Shown here: positions 33,273 through 42,344 of the stretch, in pieces
Layout of the letters: every line of letters begins with the position of its first letter
Numbering within the stretch: position 1 is the stretch's first letter
Origin: Nonomuraea sp. NEAU-A123
GTDB lineage: Bacteria; Actinomycetota; Actinomycetes; Streptosporangiales; Streptosporangiaceae
Direction: 5' to 3'
Assembly: GCF_018603905.1 (NCBI RefSeq)
Contig: NZ_JAHFZZ010000029.1
Location: forward strand, 41,625 to 105,624
Length of the DNA stretch: 64,000 nucleotides
The notes under the pieces: generated by a model
Databases searched by the model: none
What the model was told of the DNA's origin: nothing
Seen by the model: the letters and a program-made list of their open reading frames with translations, nothing else
Program-made: the position numbers and the translations under genes

Positions 33273-34601
33273 ATGTTCGCCTTGTCTTCTCGTCAACGTC
33301 GGCGTGTCCTTGTCGCTGACCTCATTTCCACCGCGGTGTTCCCGCTCGCCATCACCGGCGCGACAGCGGCTGTCCCCGACGCGACCGCGCAGTTGCCCGG
33401 TGCGGATGCCCTGGGCCCGTGGATCGTCCTCGCCTACAACGGGCTCTTCGCCGCGGCCCTGCTGCTGGCGGGGGCGACAGCGGACCGTACCGCCCGCACC
33501 CGGTTCTTCGCCGTCGGCAACATCGTCGTCGCGGCCACCGGGGTCTTGTCGGCCCTCGCTCCGGACCTGTCGTCTCTGGTAGCCCTCCGTGCGGTCGCTG
33601 GCGTCGGGGCGGCCATGTGCGCCGCCGGTGGATCGTCGATGGTCTTGGCCGTGTACCCGCCGGAGGAGCGGCGTCGGGTGTACGGCTACGCGGGCGTCGT
33701 GCTGGGCAGCAGCCTGGCGCTGGGACCGATCGTCGCCCAGGCCCTCATGGCCGTGGGAGGTTGGCCGCTCGTCTTCGTCGCGCCGGGGGCTGTCGCCGCC
33801 GTCGCGGCCTTGGTCACGCTCGGGCTTCCGGGTCTTCGCAGCCCCGAGGTGTCCGATGACTTCGACCTTGCCGGCGCCGTCCTGTTCGGAGTGACCATCG
33901 CCGCGGTGGTGACCGCACTCGGGCCTGGCCTTGGGGCTGGCGTCCCGTGGTGGGGACCGGGCGTGCTCATCCTCGTCGCGGCAGCCGGCGCCACCGGGCT
34001 CATCCGCGTGGAACGGCGCGCAGCTGATCCCGCGATCCCCGTGGACTTGTTGCGGATCCCCGCCTATCGCGCGTACGCCGTGGCGACGGGTGCCTTCATG
34101 GGGATGCTCGTGGTGGGATTGACCGTCCTCCCGCAGCTCGGCGCTGTCCAGAACATGGGTCCAGGCGAGGCGGCGATCATGCTCAGCCTGCTGACCGTGC
34201 CATCGACGGTCCTTCCGCTCCTTGCCGCTCGGCTCGCGCGCCGACTGGCACGGCAGATGGTGACAACCGCCCTGTTCGCCTGCACCGTCACCGCCGTCAT
34301 CCTCCAGGTGACCGACCATCCTGCCGCTCTTCTCGTGGCGGCCGGGGTCATCGGGCTGTGCCTGGGGCTGACCGAAGGCGTCCCGGACGGGCAGGCGCTC
34401 ACGTACGTGCCCTCCCATCGCGGAGGGGCGGGCGCCGCGCTGTTCAGCACGACGCGGATGAGCCTGGAAACTCTCACCCTGGCCGCCGCCACCGGGGTGA
34501 TGGCGGCTCTCGGCCCCTCATCCGGGATGGCAGTCGCCGGAGCCGTGTGCCTCGCCGCCGCTCTCATCGTCCAGCAAGCCGTCCCCTCCCGCGACACATA
34601 G
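33273..34601 (+). CDS. MFS transporter, probable drug exporter
   Basis: 442 residues, about 12-14 membrane spans. ATG 33273 has CGGAGCG eight bases upstream; the in-frame GTG further upstream lies inside the attenuator. MFS features are LAYNGLFAAALLLAGATADRTARTRFFAVGN (motif A region), LRAVAGVGAAMCAAGGSSMVLAVYPPEERRRVYGYAGVVLGSSLALGPIVAQ (motif C-like) and a Gly/Ala-rich C half. The leader peptide and attenuator suggest induction by a ribosome-targeting antibiotic, most simply an amphenicol; the exported drug is inference. Confidence 0.85.
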   Translation: MFALSSRQRRRVLVADLISTAVFPLAITGATAAVPDATAQLPGADALGPWIVLAYNGLFAAALLLAGATADRTARTRFFAVGNIVVAATGVLSALAPDLSSLVALRAVAGVGAAMCAAGGSSMVLAVYPPEERRRVYGYAGVVLGSSLALGPIVAQALMAVGGWPLVFVAPGAVAAVAALVTLGLPGLRSPEVSDDFDLAGAVLFGVTIAAVVTALGPGLGAGVPWWGPGVLILVAAAGATGLIRVERRAADPAIPVDLLRIPAYRAYAVATGAFMGMLVVGLTVLPQLGAVQNMGPGEAAIMLSLLTVPSTVLPLLAARLARRLARQMVTTALFACTVTAVILQVTDHPAALLVAAGVIGLCLGLTEGVPDGQALTYVPSHRGGAGAALFSTTRMSLETLTLAAATGVMAALGPSSGMAVAGAVCLAAALIVQQAVPSRDT

Positions 34602-34627
34602 CCCACCGCCGTCGCCACTCGCATCTC

Positions 34628-35197
34628 TCAGCTCGCGGGAGCGAAGTCGGCGAATCTTGGGGTGTTCGGCTCGTGGGGCACGCGTGCCGCGGTGGCGGCG
34701 AAGCTGATCGCGTGGTACCAGCCGCAGAGCAGGAGCAGATCGAGGAGCTGGCCGTCGTCTATGACCTCCGCGAGCCGGGCCCACAGTGCGTCGTCGATGT
34801 CGCAGTTGGCGTGCAGGGCGTCGACGGCCTCGATCAGCAGGCGTTCCCGCGGGGACTCCCAGCACGGATCGTCGGGCGTCCCGTGCGTCACCGAGACGAT
34901 CTGCGCGGTGGTCAGCCCGACCCGCTCGGCGAACATCGACACATGCACGCCCCACTCGTACTCGCAGCGGCACCGCGCACACGTACGGGCGATCGTGATC
35001 TCCCGCTCCCGCATGCTCAGCGTCAGCTGACGCCCCAGCTCGTAACGGCCCCATCCGTGCATCGCACCGGTCATCGGAAGATTACCGGCGAACATCCTGA
35101 ACAGCCCGATCGGCGGCACACCCGTCGGCATCATGCTCTCCAACTGCGCCCCGACCTCGGGCTCGTACGGCGGCTCCACAAGCGCTATGCGCGACAT
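34628..35197 (-). CDS. Carboxymuconolactone decarboxylase (CMD/AhpD-like) family protein
   Basis: 189 residues. The core motif REITIARTCARCRCEYEWGVHVSMFAERVGLTTAQI contains CxxC followed by a distal His, the redox/proton-relay set of AhpD-like proteins. Such proteins act as peroxidase partners or lactone decarboxylases. GGGAGGG precedes ATG 35197. It is divergent from the HxlR-type regulator gene, with two operator copies between them, so it is probably that regulator's target. Confidence 0.85.
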   Translation of the reverse strand: MSRIALVEPPYEPEVGAQLESMMPTGVPPIGLFRMFAGNLPMTGAMHGWGRYELGRQLTLSMREREITIARTCARCRCEYEWGVHVSMFAERVGLTTAQIVSVTHGTPDDPCWESPRERLLIEAVDALHANCDIDDALWARLAEVIDDGQLLDLLLLCGWYHAISFAATAARVPHEPNTPRFADFAPAS

Positions 35198-35210
35198 CCA
35201 CCCTCCCAGG

Positions 35211-35229
35211 TGTTTCGGAAATCGAAACG
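35211..35229. promoter_or_regulatory. HxlR operator candidate 1
   Basis: TGTTTCGGAAATCGAAACG: inverted repeat TTTCG-GAAAT-CGAAA, 14 bases upstream of the CMD-family gene start. Nearly identical to the second copy at 35246-35264. Confidence 0.65.
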
Positions 35230-35245
35230 GCCGCCTCGATGCTAA

Positions 35246-35264
35246 TGTTTCGGAAAACGAAACA
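35246..35264. promoter_or_regulatory. HxlR operator candidate 2
   Basis: TGTTTCGGAAAACGAAACA: perfect seven-base arms around GAAAA. It lies 12 bases before the regulator ATG, so binding would also block the regulator's own expression. Confidence 0.7.
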
Positions 35265-35275
35265 CAAGGAGGGGC

Positions 35276-35635
35276 ATGTCCACGAATCGGACTCCGCTTC
35301 CTGGCCGGCCCGTCCGCGGCTCCAAGACAGGCCGGCCGCTGATGGCCGCCATGGACCTACTGAGCCGCCGCTGGGCGCTGCGGATCATCTGGGAGTTGCG
35401 AGACGGCCCGCTCGGCGCGCGCCCGCTACTCGCACGCTGCGAAGGACTGTCCTCCAGCGTCCTGTACCAGCGCCTCGACGAACTGACGACCGCCGATCTG
35501 GTCGCCCCCAGTGAGGCCGGCTACACGCTGACCGACGTGGGAATGTCCCTCGGCCCCGCCCTCCACGAGCTCAACATCTGGGCCGACGCCTGGGCCGAGA
35601 CCATCCACGCACGCTCACCTGAACAGCCCCACTGA
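35276..35635 (+). CDS. HxlR-family winged-helix regulator
   Basis: 119 residues. The MarR/HxlR wHTH reads LMAAMDLLSRRWALRIIWELRDGPLGARPLLARCEGLSSSVLYQRLDELTTADLVAPSEAGYTLTDVG. The lead Cys typical of redox-sensing members is absent from the N-terminus; Cys appears only in the recognition region (ARCEGLS). AAGGAGGGGC precedes the ATG. It likely controls the divergent CMD-family gene via the paired TGTTTCG sites. Confidence 0.9.
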   Translation: MSTNRTPLPGRPVRGSKTGRPLMAAMDLLSRRWALRIIWELRDGPLGARPLLARCEGLSSSVLYQRLDELTTADLVAPSEAGYTLTDVGMSLGPALHELNIWADAWAETIHARSPEQPH

Positions 35636-35788
35636 CCCGACTCCAGATCGGGCCCAGGACTGGCGACCTCTGAGATGACGCGGTTGGTTGGCTCGTCGCT
35701 GTAGCCGAGCATTTGAGCGATCACCGGTGCCGGTACTTGGAGAGCGGGGCTGAGCCGGTGTCGGGGGCCGGTTCCAGCCGACGCGCTG

Positions 35789-36211
35789 TCAGTTGATCGC
35801 GGTCATGCCTGCTCCGGCGATCTTGATGTCGTCGCTCCAGTGGCCGCCGGACACGCCGATGCCTCCGACGATATGGCCGTCGACCGTGATCGGGATCCCG
35901 CCGCCGAACGCCACCAGGCGGTCGACGCCGGTGGGGGCGCCCAAGGCCAGCGGGGCATCATCCTTGATGAACTCGTGCCACTGCTCGGTGCTCATCCCGA
36001 AGCCTGCGGCGGTGTAGGCCTTGTCCTGGGCGACCTGTGCGGCCATCACCGGCGCGCCATCCATGCGGATGAACGCGGTCAGGTGCCCGGCGGCGTCGAC
36101 GACGGCGATGGCGTACGCGATCGAGGTTTCCCCAGCGGCCTCGACGGCCGCGTCGATGATGGCGCGGGCTGCGGCGTGGGTGATGGACGGGTTCTGCGTG
36201 ACGTACTTCAT
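35789..36211 (-). CDS. HbpS/GlcG-family protein
   Basis: 140 residues. The GlcG/HbpS/PduO C-terminal fold is recognisable: ITHAAARAIIDAAVEAA, YAIAVVDAAGHLTAFIRMDGAPVMAAQVAQDKAYTAAGFGMST and GGGIPITVDGHIVGGIGVSGGHWSDD. Relatives bind haem or cobalamin-type cofactors and sense redox stress. AAGGAGATATCG precedes ATG 36211. It is 59 bases downstream of the MFS gene in the same operon. Confidence 0.85.
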   Translation of the reverse strand: MKYVTQNPSITHAAARAIIDAAVEAAGETSIAYAIAVVDAAGHLTAFIRMDGAPVMAAQVAQDKAYTAAGFGMSTEQWHEFIKDDAPLALGAPTGVDRLVAFGGGIPITVDGHIVGGIGVSGGHWSDDIKIAGAGMTAIN

Positions 36212-36270
36212 CGATATCTCCTTAGGCGATTGTCCGACACGAGCTCGAGAGGGCCGCTGTTCCTTCGGGG

Positions 36271-37509
36271 TCAGCGCGCCTGGGCGGTGTCGGCTGCCGC
36301 GGGTGCTGAGTGGCGCCGCTTCTCGACGCGAACGGGGATCACGGCAACCGCCAGCAGCGGAAAGACCGCAGCAGCCGCGAACGCGGTCGCGTACCCGTCG
36401 GCTCCGATCACCATGGCCATGATCGGCGGGGTCGCCGCGGCGACCGCGTTCTGCGCGGTGTTCTGGATGCCCAGCGCCCGGCCGGCCCAGGCGCGGCCGG
36501 CGTGCTCCGCGACGGCGGTGAACGCCAGCCCGTTGGGGCTGACGGACACGATCGAGGCGGCCACCACCGCACCGACCGCGATGGCGGATCCGCCCGCCGC
36601 ACCCGCGGCCAAGATCGCGACAACGACCGCGATAGCCACCGAGACCGTGCGCATCGGGCGCATGCGGCTGCCGACCCGGTCCGACCACCAGCCCGACAGC
36701 AACCGCGCGGCGGCACCGCCGATCTGCGCGGCGGCCAGCATGTGCCCCGCCTGGGAGGGATCCCAGCCGCGCTCGTCGATCAGGAACACCAGAGCGAACG
36801 TGGCCACCGTGAACTGCGGCACGATCAGCAGGGCGCTGGCGCCGTGGAGACGCCACAGCATCGAGGTGCGATACGGCGACCCCGCCCGCTCGTCCGAACC
36901 TGCCGGCGTCCGTTGCGGATCGCGGACCACGGCGGCCACCAACACGGCCGCCGCCAGGCAGAACACGGACATGAACACCAGGGCCGGGATGCGGCCCGTG
37001 GCGGCCAACGCCGGCAGGGCGATCGCCGCGATCGCCACCCCCAGCGGCTGAGCGGTCTGCCGCAGCCCCATCGCCAGACCGCGTTCGTGGGCGGTGAACC
37101 AACCCAAGATCAACCGCCCGCTGGAGGCGTGTACGGAGGCGCCGGCAGCCCCCGCCAGCAGGAAACAGAAACCCAGCGCGACCGCGCCGTCCATCTGGGT
37201 TGCCACCGTCAGCACCGCTCCGGCCGCGACCAGCCCACCGGCCAGCACCCACCGCTCGCCCCACCGATCGGCGGCGGCACCCCAGGCGACCAGAGTCAGC
37301 AGCAACCCGGCAGTCGGCGCGGCGGCCAGCACACCCGCGGTGCTCAACGACAAGCCTTCATCGCGTAGCGCGGGCATGAGGTAGGCCAGGCCGAACTGGA
37401 ACGTGCAGCCCGCGGTCATGGCGAGCATTCCCACCGCCAGTACGGCCCACCGGCGCCTGTCACCGTCTTGCCGCACCGCCATCGCGGTGCGCGCACTCGT
37501 GTTGCCCAC
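36271..37509 (-). CDS. MFS transporter
   Basis: 412 residues with 12 spans from GTG 37509, preceded by GGAGG. Features are AVLAVGMLAMTAGCTFQFGLAYLMPALRDEGLSLSTAGVLAAAPTAGLL, WGAAADRWGERWVLAGGL (motif A) and GWWSDRVGSRMRPMR (second-half motif A). It is cotranscribed with the HbpS-like gene and divergent from a marR-type gene, the usual layout of a MarR-repressed efflux pump. Substrate unknown. Confidence 0.85.
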   Translation of the reverse strand: MGNTSARTAMAVRQDGDRRRWAVLAVGMLAMTAGCTFQFGLAYLMPALRDEGLSLSTAGVLAAAPTAGLLLTLVAWGAAADRWGERWVLAGGLVAAGAVLTVATQMDGAVALGFCFLLAGAAGASVHASSGRLILGWFTAHERGLAMGLRQTAQPLGVAIAAIALPALAATGRIPALVFMSVFCLAAAVLVAAVVRDPQRTPAGSDERAGSPYRTSMLWRLHGASALLIVPQFTVATFALVFLIDERGWDPSQAGHMLAAAQIGGAAARLLSGWWSDRVGSRMRPMRTVSVAIAVVVAILAAGAAGGSAIAVGAVVAASIVSVSPNGLAFTAVAEHAGRAWAGRALGIQNTAQNAVAAATPPIMAMVIGADGYATAFAAAAVFPLLAVAVIPVRVEKRRHSAPAAADTAQAR

Positions 37510-37604
37510 AGAGTCCTCCCCATCCTCCAGCCACGCTCCCGGCCCTTGTTCGATGCCTGACAGTTAACAGTAAGCATGCTGATAGAGGCAAGTGCGCTGT
37601 TTGT

Positions 37605-37624
37605 TGCCAGCCAGTAACCTGGCA
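37605..37624. promoter_or_regulatory. Inverted repeat in MFS/MarR intergenic region
   Basis: TGCCAG and CTGGCA separated by eight bases, ending two bases before the MarR start codon. A second palindromic core, AAGCATGCT, lies at about 37573-37581. Either could be the MarR operator. Confidence 0.4.
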
Positions 37625-37626
37625 GC

Positions 37627-38061
37627 ATGCACTACTCCGAGCGCCTTCTCGCCTATGTCAAACGCGCTGAGCAGACCACTCAGCAGGCCAAGGAGAACGT
37701 CCTGCGCGAGTTCGGCATGACCGCCGCCCAACAGGCAGCGCTCGCCATCCTCAGCGACCACGACGGCATCACCTCCGCCGAACTCGCCCGCAAGGTCGGC
37801 GTCACCGCGCAGACCATGAACAGCACGGTCAGCCGCCTGGAGGCTCGCGGCCTGATTGCCCGCGCCTCTCATCCGATGCACGGCACTCTCATCGAGATCC
37901 GTCTTACCGATCACGGCCGAGACCTGTTCGATCGCGCGGATGCCCGCGTGGCCGAACTCGACACGGCACTGGGCGCAAACCTGTCCGCCAAGGAACTCGA
38001 CACGCTCAAGAAGCTGTTGACCCGCCTCGGCGACACCGCGACCCAGGCAGCCAAGCGCTGA
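37627..38061 (+). CDS. MarR-family transcriptional regulator
   Basis: 144 residues. The wHTH reads QQAALAILSDHDGITSAELARKVGVTAQTMNSTVSRLEARGLIARASHPMHGTLIEIRLTDHGRDLFDRA, flanked by dimerisation helices. The upstream ribosome site is weak. It is divergent from the MFS/HbpS-like operon and probably represses it and itself. Confidence 0.9.
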   Translation: MHYSERLLAYVKRAEQTTQQAKENVLREFGMTAAQQAALAILSDHDGITSAELARKVGVTAQTMNSTVSRLEARGLIARASHPMHGTLIEIRLTDHGRDLFDRADARVAELDTALGANLSAKELDTLKKLLTRLGDTATQAAKR

Positions 38062-38430
38062 CGCAAGCCGACGCTGACCTTTTCATCCCGGCCCAGGGAT
38101 CACATCACCATCTTGAGCGGACGATTCTGACGCTGGGCACCTAATGTCCGTCACCAGGGGCCTTTCGTAGTCTCGAACCCAGCCCACGAGGTGACGTCGT
38201 GCCCGTAAGCCCGGACGAAGTGCCGTAGTCCTCGACGGTGATGCCGGCCAAGGTGAAAGCTTTCACAGCTGTGGAAGTCAGGCATCAGCTCGGCACCGGC
38301 CGGGTCGAGTCCGACGCGGCGGCTGGCCATGTCGAGCGTGGCCCACGCGGACGCCTCGGCGTTGCTGGTTTGGGTCATGCCTTCCAGGCCCGGCCGGTAA
38401 GGGCCGGGCCTGGGTGGGTGTGGTCGGTGG
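38062..38430. other. Intergenic region between convergent units
   Basis: A 75-codon minus-strand frame (38151-38378, ending FETTKGPW) is open but has no ribosome site or recognisable family, so I do not call it a gene; it could be a decayed fragment. The only clear signal is the hairpin at 38385-38412. Confidence 0.5.
38385..38412. terminator. 11-bp hairpin downstream of S8 protease gene
   Basis: CAGGCCCGGCC (38385-38395) and GGCCGGGCCTG (38402-38412) with a six-base loop, 18 bases after the protease stop on the minus strand. Confidence 0.6.
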
Positions 38431-41400
38431 TCAGCCGACGGCGTACGCGCGGATGATCGTCTGGGTCAGTCCGATGCCCGCCGTGCCGGTCACCACCGCG
38501 CGGAGCGAAACGAATCCGGCCGTGCTCGGGTTCGGTACCGTGGCGGACCAGCCCGAGCCGGTGCGGACGACCGGGATCCTGCGCCAGTTCGCGCCGTCGT
38601 CGACGGACATCTCCAGCCGGACCGACTCCGCCTCCACCGGCGCGGACCCGGGGTTGCGCTCGATCCGGACGGGCAGGCGAGTCACGCTGCCCGGCTTGGC
38701 ACGGTTCGAGTCATCCAGGCCCACGGGGCTGTACCGGACCGCGGTCAGCGGCAGCGGCTGCTCCTTGGCGGTGGGCGCGGACGGGAACGTCCACACCGAT
38801 TCCACGCCGGTGGACAGCGTCGAGTGCGGGACCTGCCTGCGCATCGACGCGGTCAGCGTGTACGAGCCGCGCCCGGAGGCAAGGTCGGCGCGCAGCTCGC
38901 ACCCTTGCGGCTCGTAGATCGAGCAGCTGGCGAGGTCGGCGGTGGTCAGCACCTTCCCGTCCTTGGTGAGGGTGGCGGTGCCGGTGGCGGCGGTGTCCGA
39001 CCCCGTCCTTCCCGCTCCCCCGTCGGAGAACAGCCCCACCCCGGAGAAGGTCAGCTTGTCGCCGGTACGGTTGCCGCCCGGCAGCAGGAACGACGGCCCG
39101 ATGACCGCGGCGTTCCAGACCTCGCTGGTTTCGCCGCGCTTGGCGAGCCGGCCGCCGTCGAACATCAGCGAGGTGCCGACCTCGAGCCCGCTCTCGTAGG
39201 TCAGCCCGGGGGTGCGGTAGCGGATGAGCGTACCGGGCAGGGTGATGTCGCCGACCAGCGGTATCAGGGCCGAGCCGGGGAAATCAGGGTCACGCAGTCC
39301 GGCCATCGGCGTGCCCGTGGCCGCCGCTCCTGAGGCCCGGTAGGTCGCGGTGACCTTCGCCAAATCCTTCTGCCTGGCGTTGTAGACAGGATCCTCGGGA
39401 AGGCCGTCGGTGCGACGGTCGACGAGGTTGTAGACGTACGGGCTGGGAGAGGCGTCCTTACTGAGCCACCTGGTCTCCAGACCGTAAATCAGACCTGCCC
39501 GGCGGCTGGGAACGACGAAGAGTGAGGTGTTGACGTCGCCACTGATCGACCACCAGGAGTTCCATGCGCCGTGTGTCACCCCGAGGGCGTACTCGAGCTG
39601 AAGTTCGGCGCTCGGATCGTCAAGCGTGACCTTGGCCACCTTGCCCTGGCGCGCGTCCACCGTCAGCTTCTGGTCGCCGCCGTCGATCTTCAGCGCGGGG
39701 TCGGCGATCGTCATGAGCCGCTTCCCGTCGATCTTCTCCGCGATCTCGGTGTAGACGTTCCAGTCGCCCTCGGGCAGTCGTATCTTGGCCACGCCACCCG
39801 GAAGGCCGCCTGGTGGACGGTGCCGGTCTTCGCGTCGTAGATCTCGCTGCGCATGGGGTTGATCGGCTGGCCCTGCTTGCCGATGACGGTGAGCGTGACG
39901 TTATAGGACTCGGGCTCGACGTAGGCGCCGGCCAGCGTGCGGACCACCGTCTCGCCCGATCTGGCGGTGACCGTTCCCGGGTAGTCGCCCGGCGCCTTGC
40001 CGCCGGCGTCGATGGTGAGCGTGATCGAGGCCTCGCCCTTGGCCGGGACCGTGACCTGATCGGCCGGCAGCTTCAGCACTTCACCCTGCGCCGACAGGTC
40101 CAGGGTGACCGGAGCGTCGCTCGCGTTGGCGTACGTGATCGTTTTGGTCGTCACCCGCTCGCCGGCGGCCTTCCACGGGAAGGCCGCCCAGAGGTTGCCC
40201 GGCGCGGCCACGACCTGCTGCTTCAGCACGCGTACCAGGTCGATCAGCCCGGCTCCCTGCTGATAGAGCGTCGGGCCCTCGGCGGGCGCGGCGCTGCCGG
40301 TCAGCGCGGCCTTGAGCTGCGCGCCCGTCCACTCCGGATGACGCTGGGCCAGGATCGCCGCCGCCCCCGCCACGTGCGGGCTGGCCATCGAGGTGCCGCT
40401 GAGCGGCCGGTGGAGGCCGTCGGCGGTGCCCGCGGCGGCCGCGGCCACGATGCCCACGCCCGGCGCGGTCACGTCGGGTTTGATCGCGTGGTCGCTCACG
40501 CGCGGCCCCGGGCTGGAGAACGCGGCCAGGAGGCCCTGTTTGTCCACCGCGCCCACGGTCAGCGCCGCCTCAGCACTACCGGGGCTGAGCACCCTGCCGT
40601 CAGCGCCGTCGTTCCCCGCCGCCGCGACGAACAGCGTGCCGGTCCGCCCCGACAGCGTGTTGACCGCCTGCTCCAGCGGGTCCAGATCGGGGCCGTCCGG
40701 GTCGCCGAAGCTCATGTTGACGACCTTGGCCTTGAGCTCGACGGCCGCCCACTCCATGCCGGCGAGGATGGCCGAATCGGTCGGACCCGCGGCGCCGCCC
40801 ACCTTCCCGATGGCCAGCGTCGCCTCCGGCGCCACTCCCCGATACTTCTCATTCCTGCCCGCCACGATCGAGGCGACATGGGTGCCGTGGCCGTTGGTGT
40901 CGCGGATGTCGGGTTCGTCGCTGAAGTTGCGTTCCTGCGCCACCGCGTCCTTCAGGTCCGGATGGTCAGGGTCGTAGCCGGAGTCGAGGACCGCGACGGT
41001 GACGCCCTTGCCCGTCATGCCCTGCTGCCACGCCTGCGGGGCGCCGATCTGCTTGACGCTCTCATCCAGCGAGAACGACCTGCGGCCGTCCAGCCACAGC
41101 TTGGTACGCCCCGCTGCCAGGGCGCGGGCGCCGCCGCCCGTCAGGTCCTTCCAGGTCTGGGCGGCGTTCGCCTTCGGCACGCGCGACGCGCTCATTCCGA
41201 GGCTGGACAACTGCCGGACCCGCTGGGCGCCCTGCGGTGCGACGGCCGGTCCGGCGGTCTCTTGAGAGATCACGGGGATGTCGGGGGTGTCGGCGTCGCC
41301 GTACTTCCAGGCCAGGAGCTGGGTGACGTCGAACAGCCGGCGGTCCAGCACGCCCCGGGCGATCAGCGGCGTGGCGTCGGCGGGTATCACGTACAGGTGG

Positions 41401-41603
41401 CCTCCGAGCACCTGACTCGTGAAGTCCGCCTGCCTGCCGGGACCGGGCTCCACGCGGTGCCCCCGCCCGGTGACCACGACCCGGTCGCCGGTGATCAGGG
41501 TCACCCCGTTCTCCTGTTGAGGTGGGGCCTGCGGGGCCGACGCCGGTGTGGCGCTGATTGCTCCTGCCGCGAGCGCGGCGATGAGCGACTTGCCTAAAGT
41601 CAC
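38431..41603 (-). pseudogene. Secreted S8 (subtilisin-like) peptidase, broken by a one-base frameshift
   Basis: Two overlapping frames make one protein of about 1,057 residues. The upstream frame starts at GTG 41603 (signal peptide to about residue 23) and contains the full catalytic set: Asp207 (AVLDSGYD), His239 (NGHGTHVAS), oxyanion Asn331 (AAAGNDG) and Ser405 (SGTSMASPHVAG). It runs into a wrong-frame tail after VHQAAFR. The second frame resumes exactly there with VAKIRLPEGDWNVYTE and ends at 38431 with beta-rich C-terminal domains. Restoring one G in the GGG run (complement of 39797-39799) joins them as FRGGVAKIRL. The frameshift is either a real mutation or a homopolymer sequencing error; the protease domain itself would survive. 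Confidence 0.85.
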
Positions 41604-41692
41604 GATCTACCTCATAGACGTAGGAGAGTGATCTTCCTCTCCTGTCTTCGCCGAAGACCGCATTCGTCTTCCCGGCCGCCACATTTCGTCGT

Positions 41693-41940
41693 CGCCCTGG
41701 CGCGATGCGCGTCCTGACCAGGGCCGGCTGCCGGATCCCGGACGACGCGGTGATCGGCATCGACGACATCGAGGAGGGCCAGTACAGCACCCCCAGCCTC
41801 ACCAGGATCGCCCCGGACAAGGCGGAGATCGCCCGCAGAGCGGTGGACATCCTCCTCCAGCCGATCAACAGCGCGGCCACTACCTCGTTGGAGACCGTCG
41901 TCCCCACTGCCTCATCGTCCGGGAGAGCACCGGGAGCTGA
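41693..41940 (+). pseudogene. Decayed 3' fragment of a LacI-family gene
   Basis: The frame reads MRVLTRAGCRIPDDAVIGIDDIEEGQYSTPS-type sequence that matches, base by base over long stretches, the end of the LacI gene at 31591-32601 (from about 32353). Differences are a three-base deletion (VA lost to A) and a one-base deletion near 41910, after which the original ending HCLIVREST continues in another frame to TGA 41940. The N-terminal two thirds, including the DNA-binding domain, are missing. It is a remnant of a duplicated or horizontally acquired regulator. Confidence 0.85.
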
Positions 41941-42344
41941 CCGCGCTTTGCCAGGCGGCCCGGGGTGACGCCCTGGCTGGCGAACTAGTCCTCCCCGATC
42001 ATCGAGCGAAAGTCCTCCTCTCCCTCCTCGGCGGCACGTGGATCGGCAACGTAGTGGACGCTGACGACGGCCAGATGATGCTGCTCGATCTGGAGTGCTC
42101 CTCGCCCTCGAGGTGTCGGCGATCACGTGTTCCATGCTCGTCTTGTGGCCAGATCCTCTTTGCAAGGGAGGTGTGAGTTGGTGATACTCGTGATGGGCTT
42201 TCCTGGTCGTGTGCTTCGGAACCTGAAGTGCTCATGCGACGCGCCAGGTGTTCCGAAGGAGATATGGCCCTGTATGTTGCTTGATGGGTGAATTGTTAGT
42301 GAATGGTTTCTGGTCTTGAGAGGCGCATTGCCTGATCAGATGCC
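41941..42344. other. Intergenic region with AT-richer leader before the CRISPR array
   Basis: No gene is supported. The last ~110 bases (about 42235-42344) are markedly AT-richer than the surroundings, as expected for a CRISPR leader. At 41960-42110 the plus strand reads as a protein-like stretch (KVLLSLLGGTWIGNVV) without a start, perhaps another gene remnant. Confidence 0.45.

Noticed and set aside
38151-38378. 75-codon minus-strand ORF (ends FETTKGPW)
   Set aside because: No ribosome site and no family recognised; possibly a decayed fragment, so not called as a gene.
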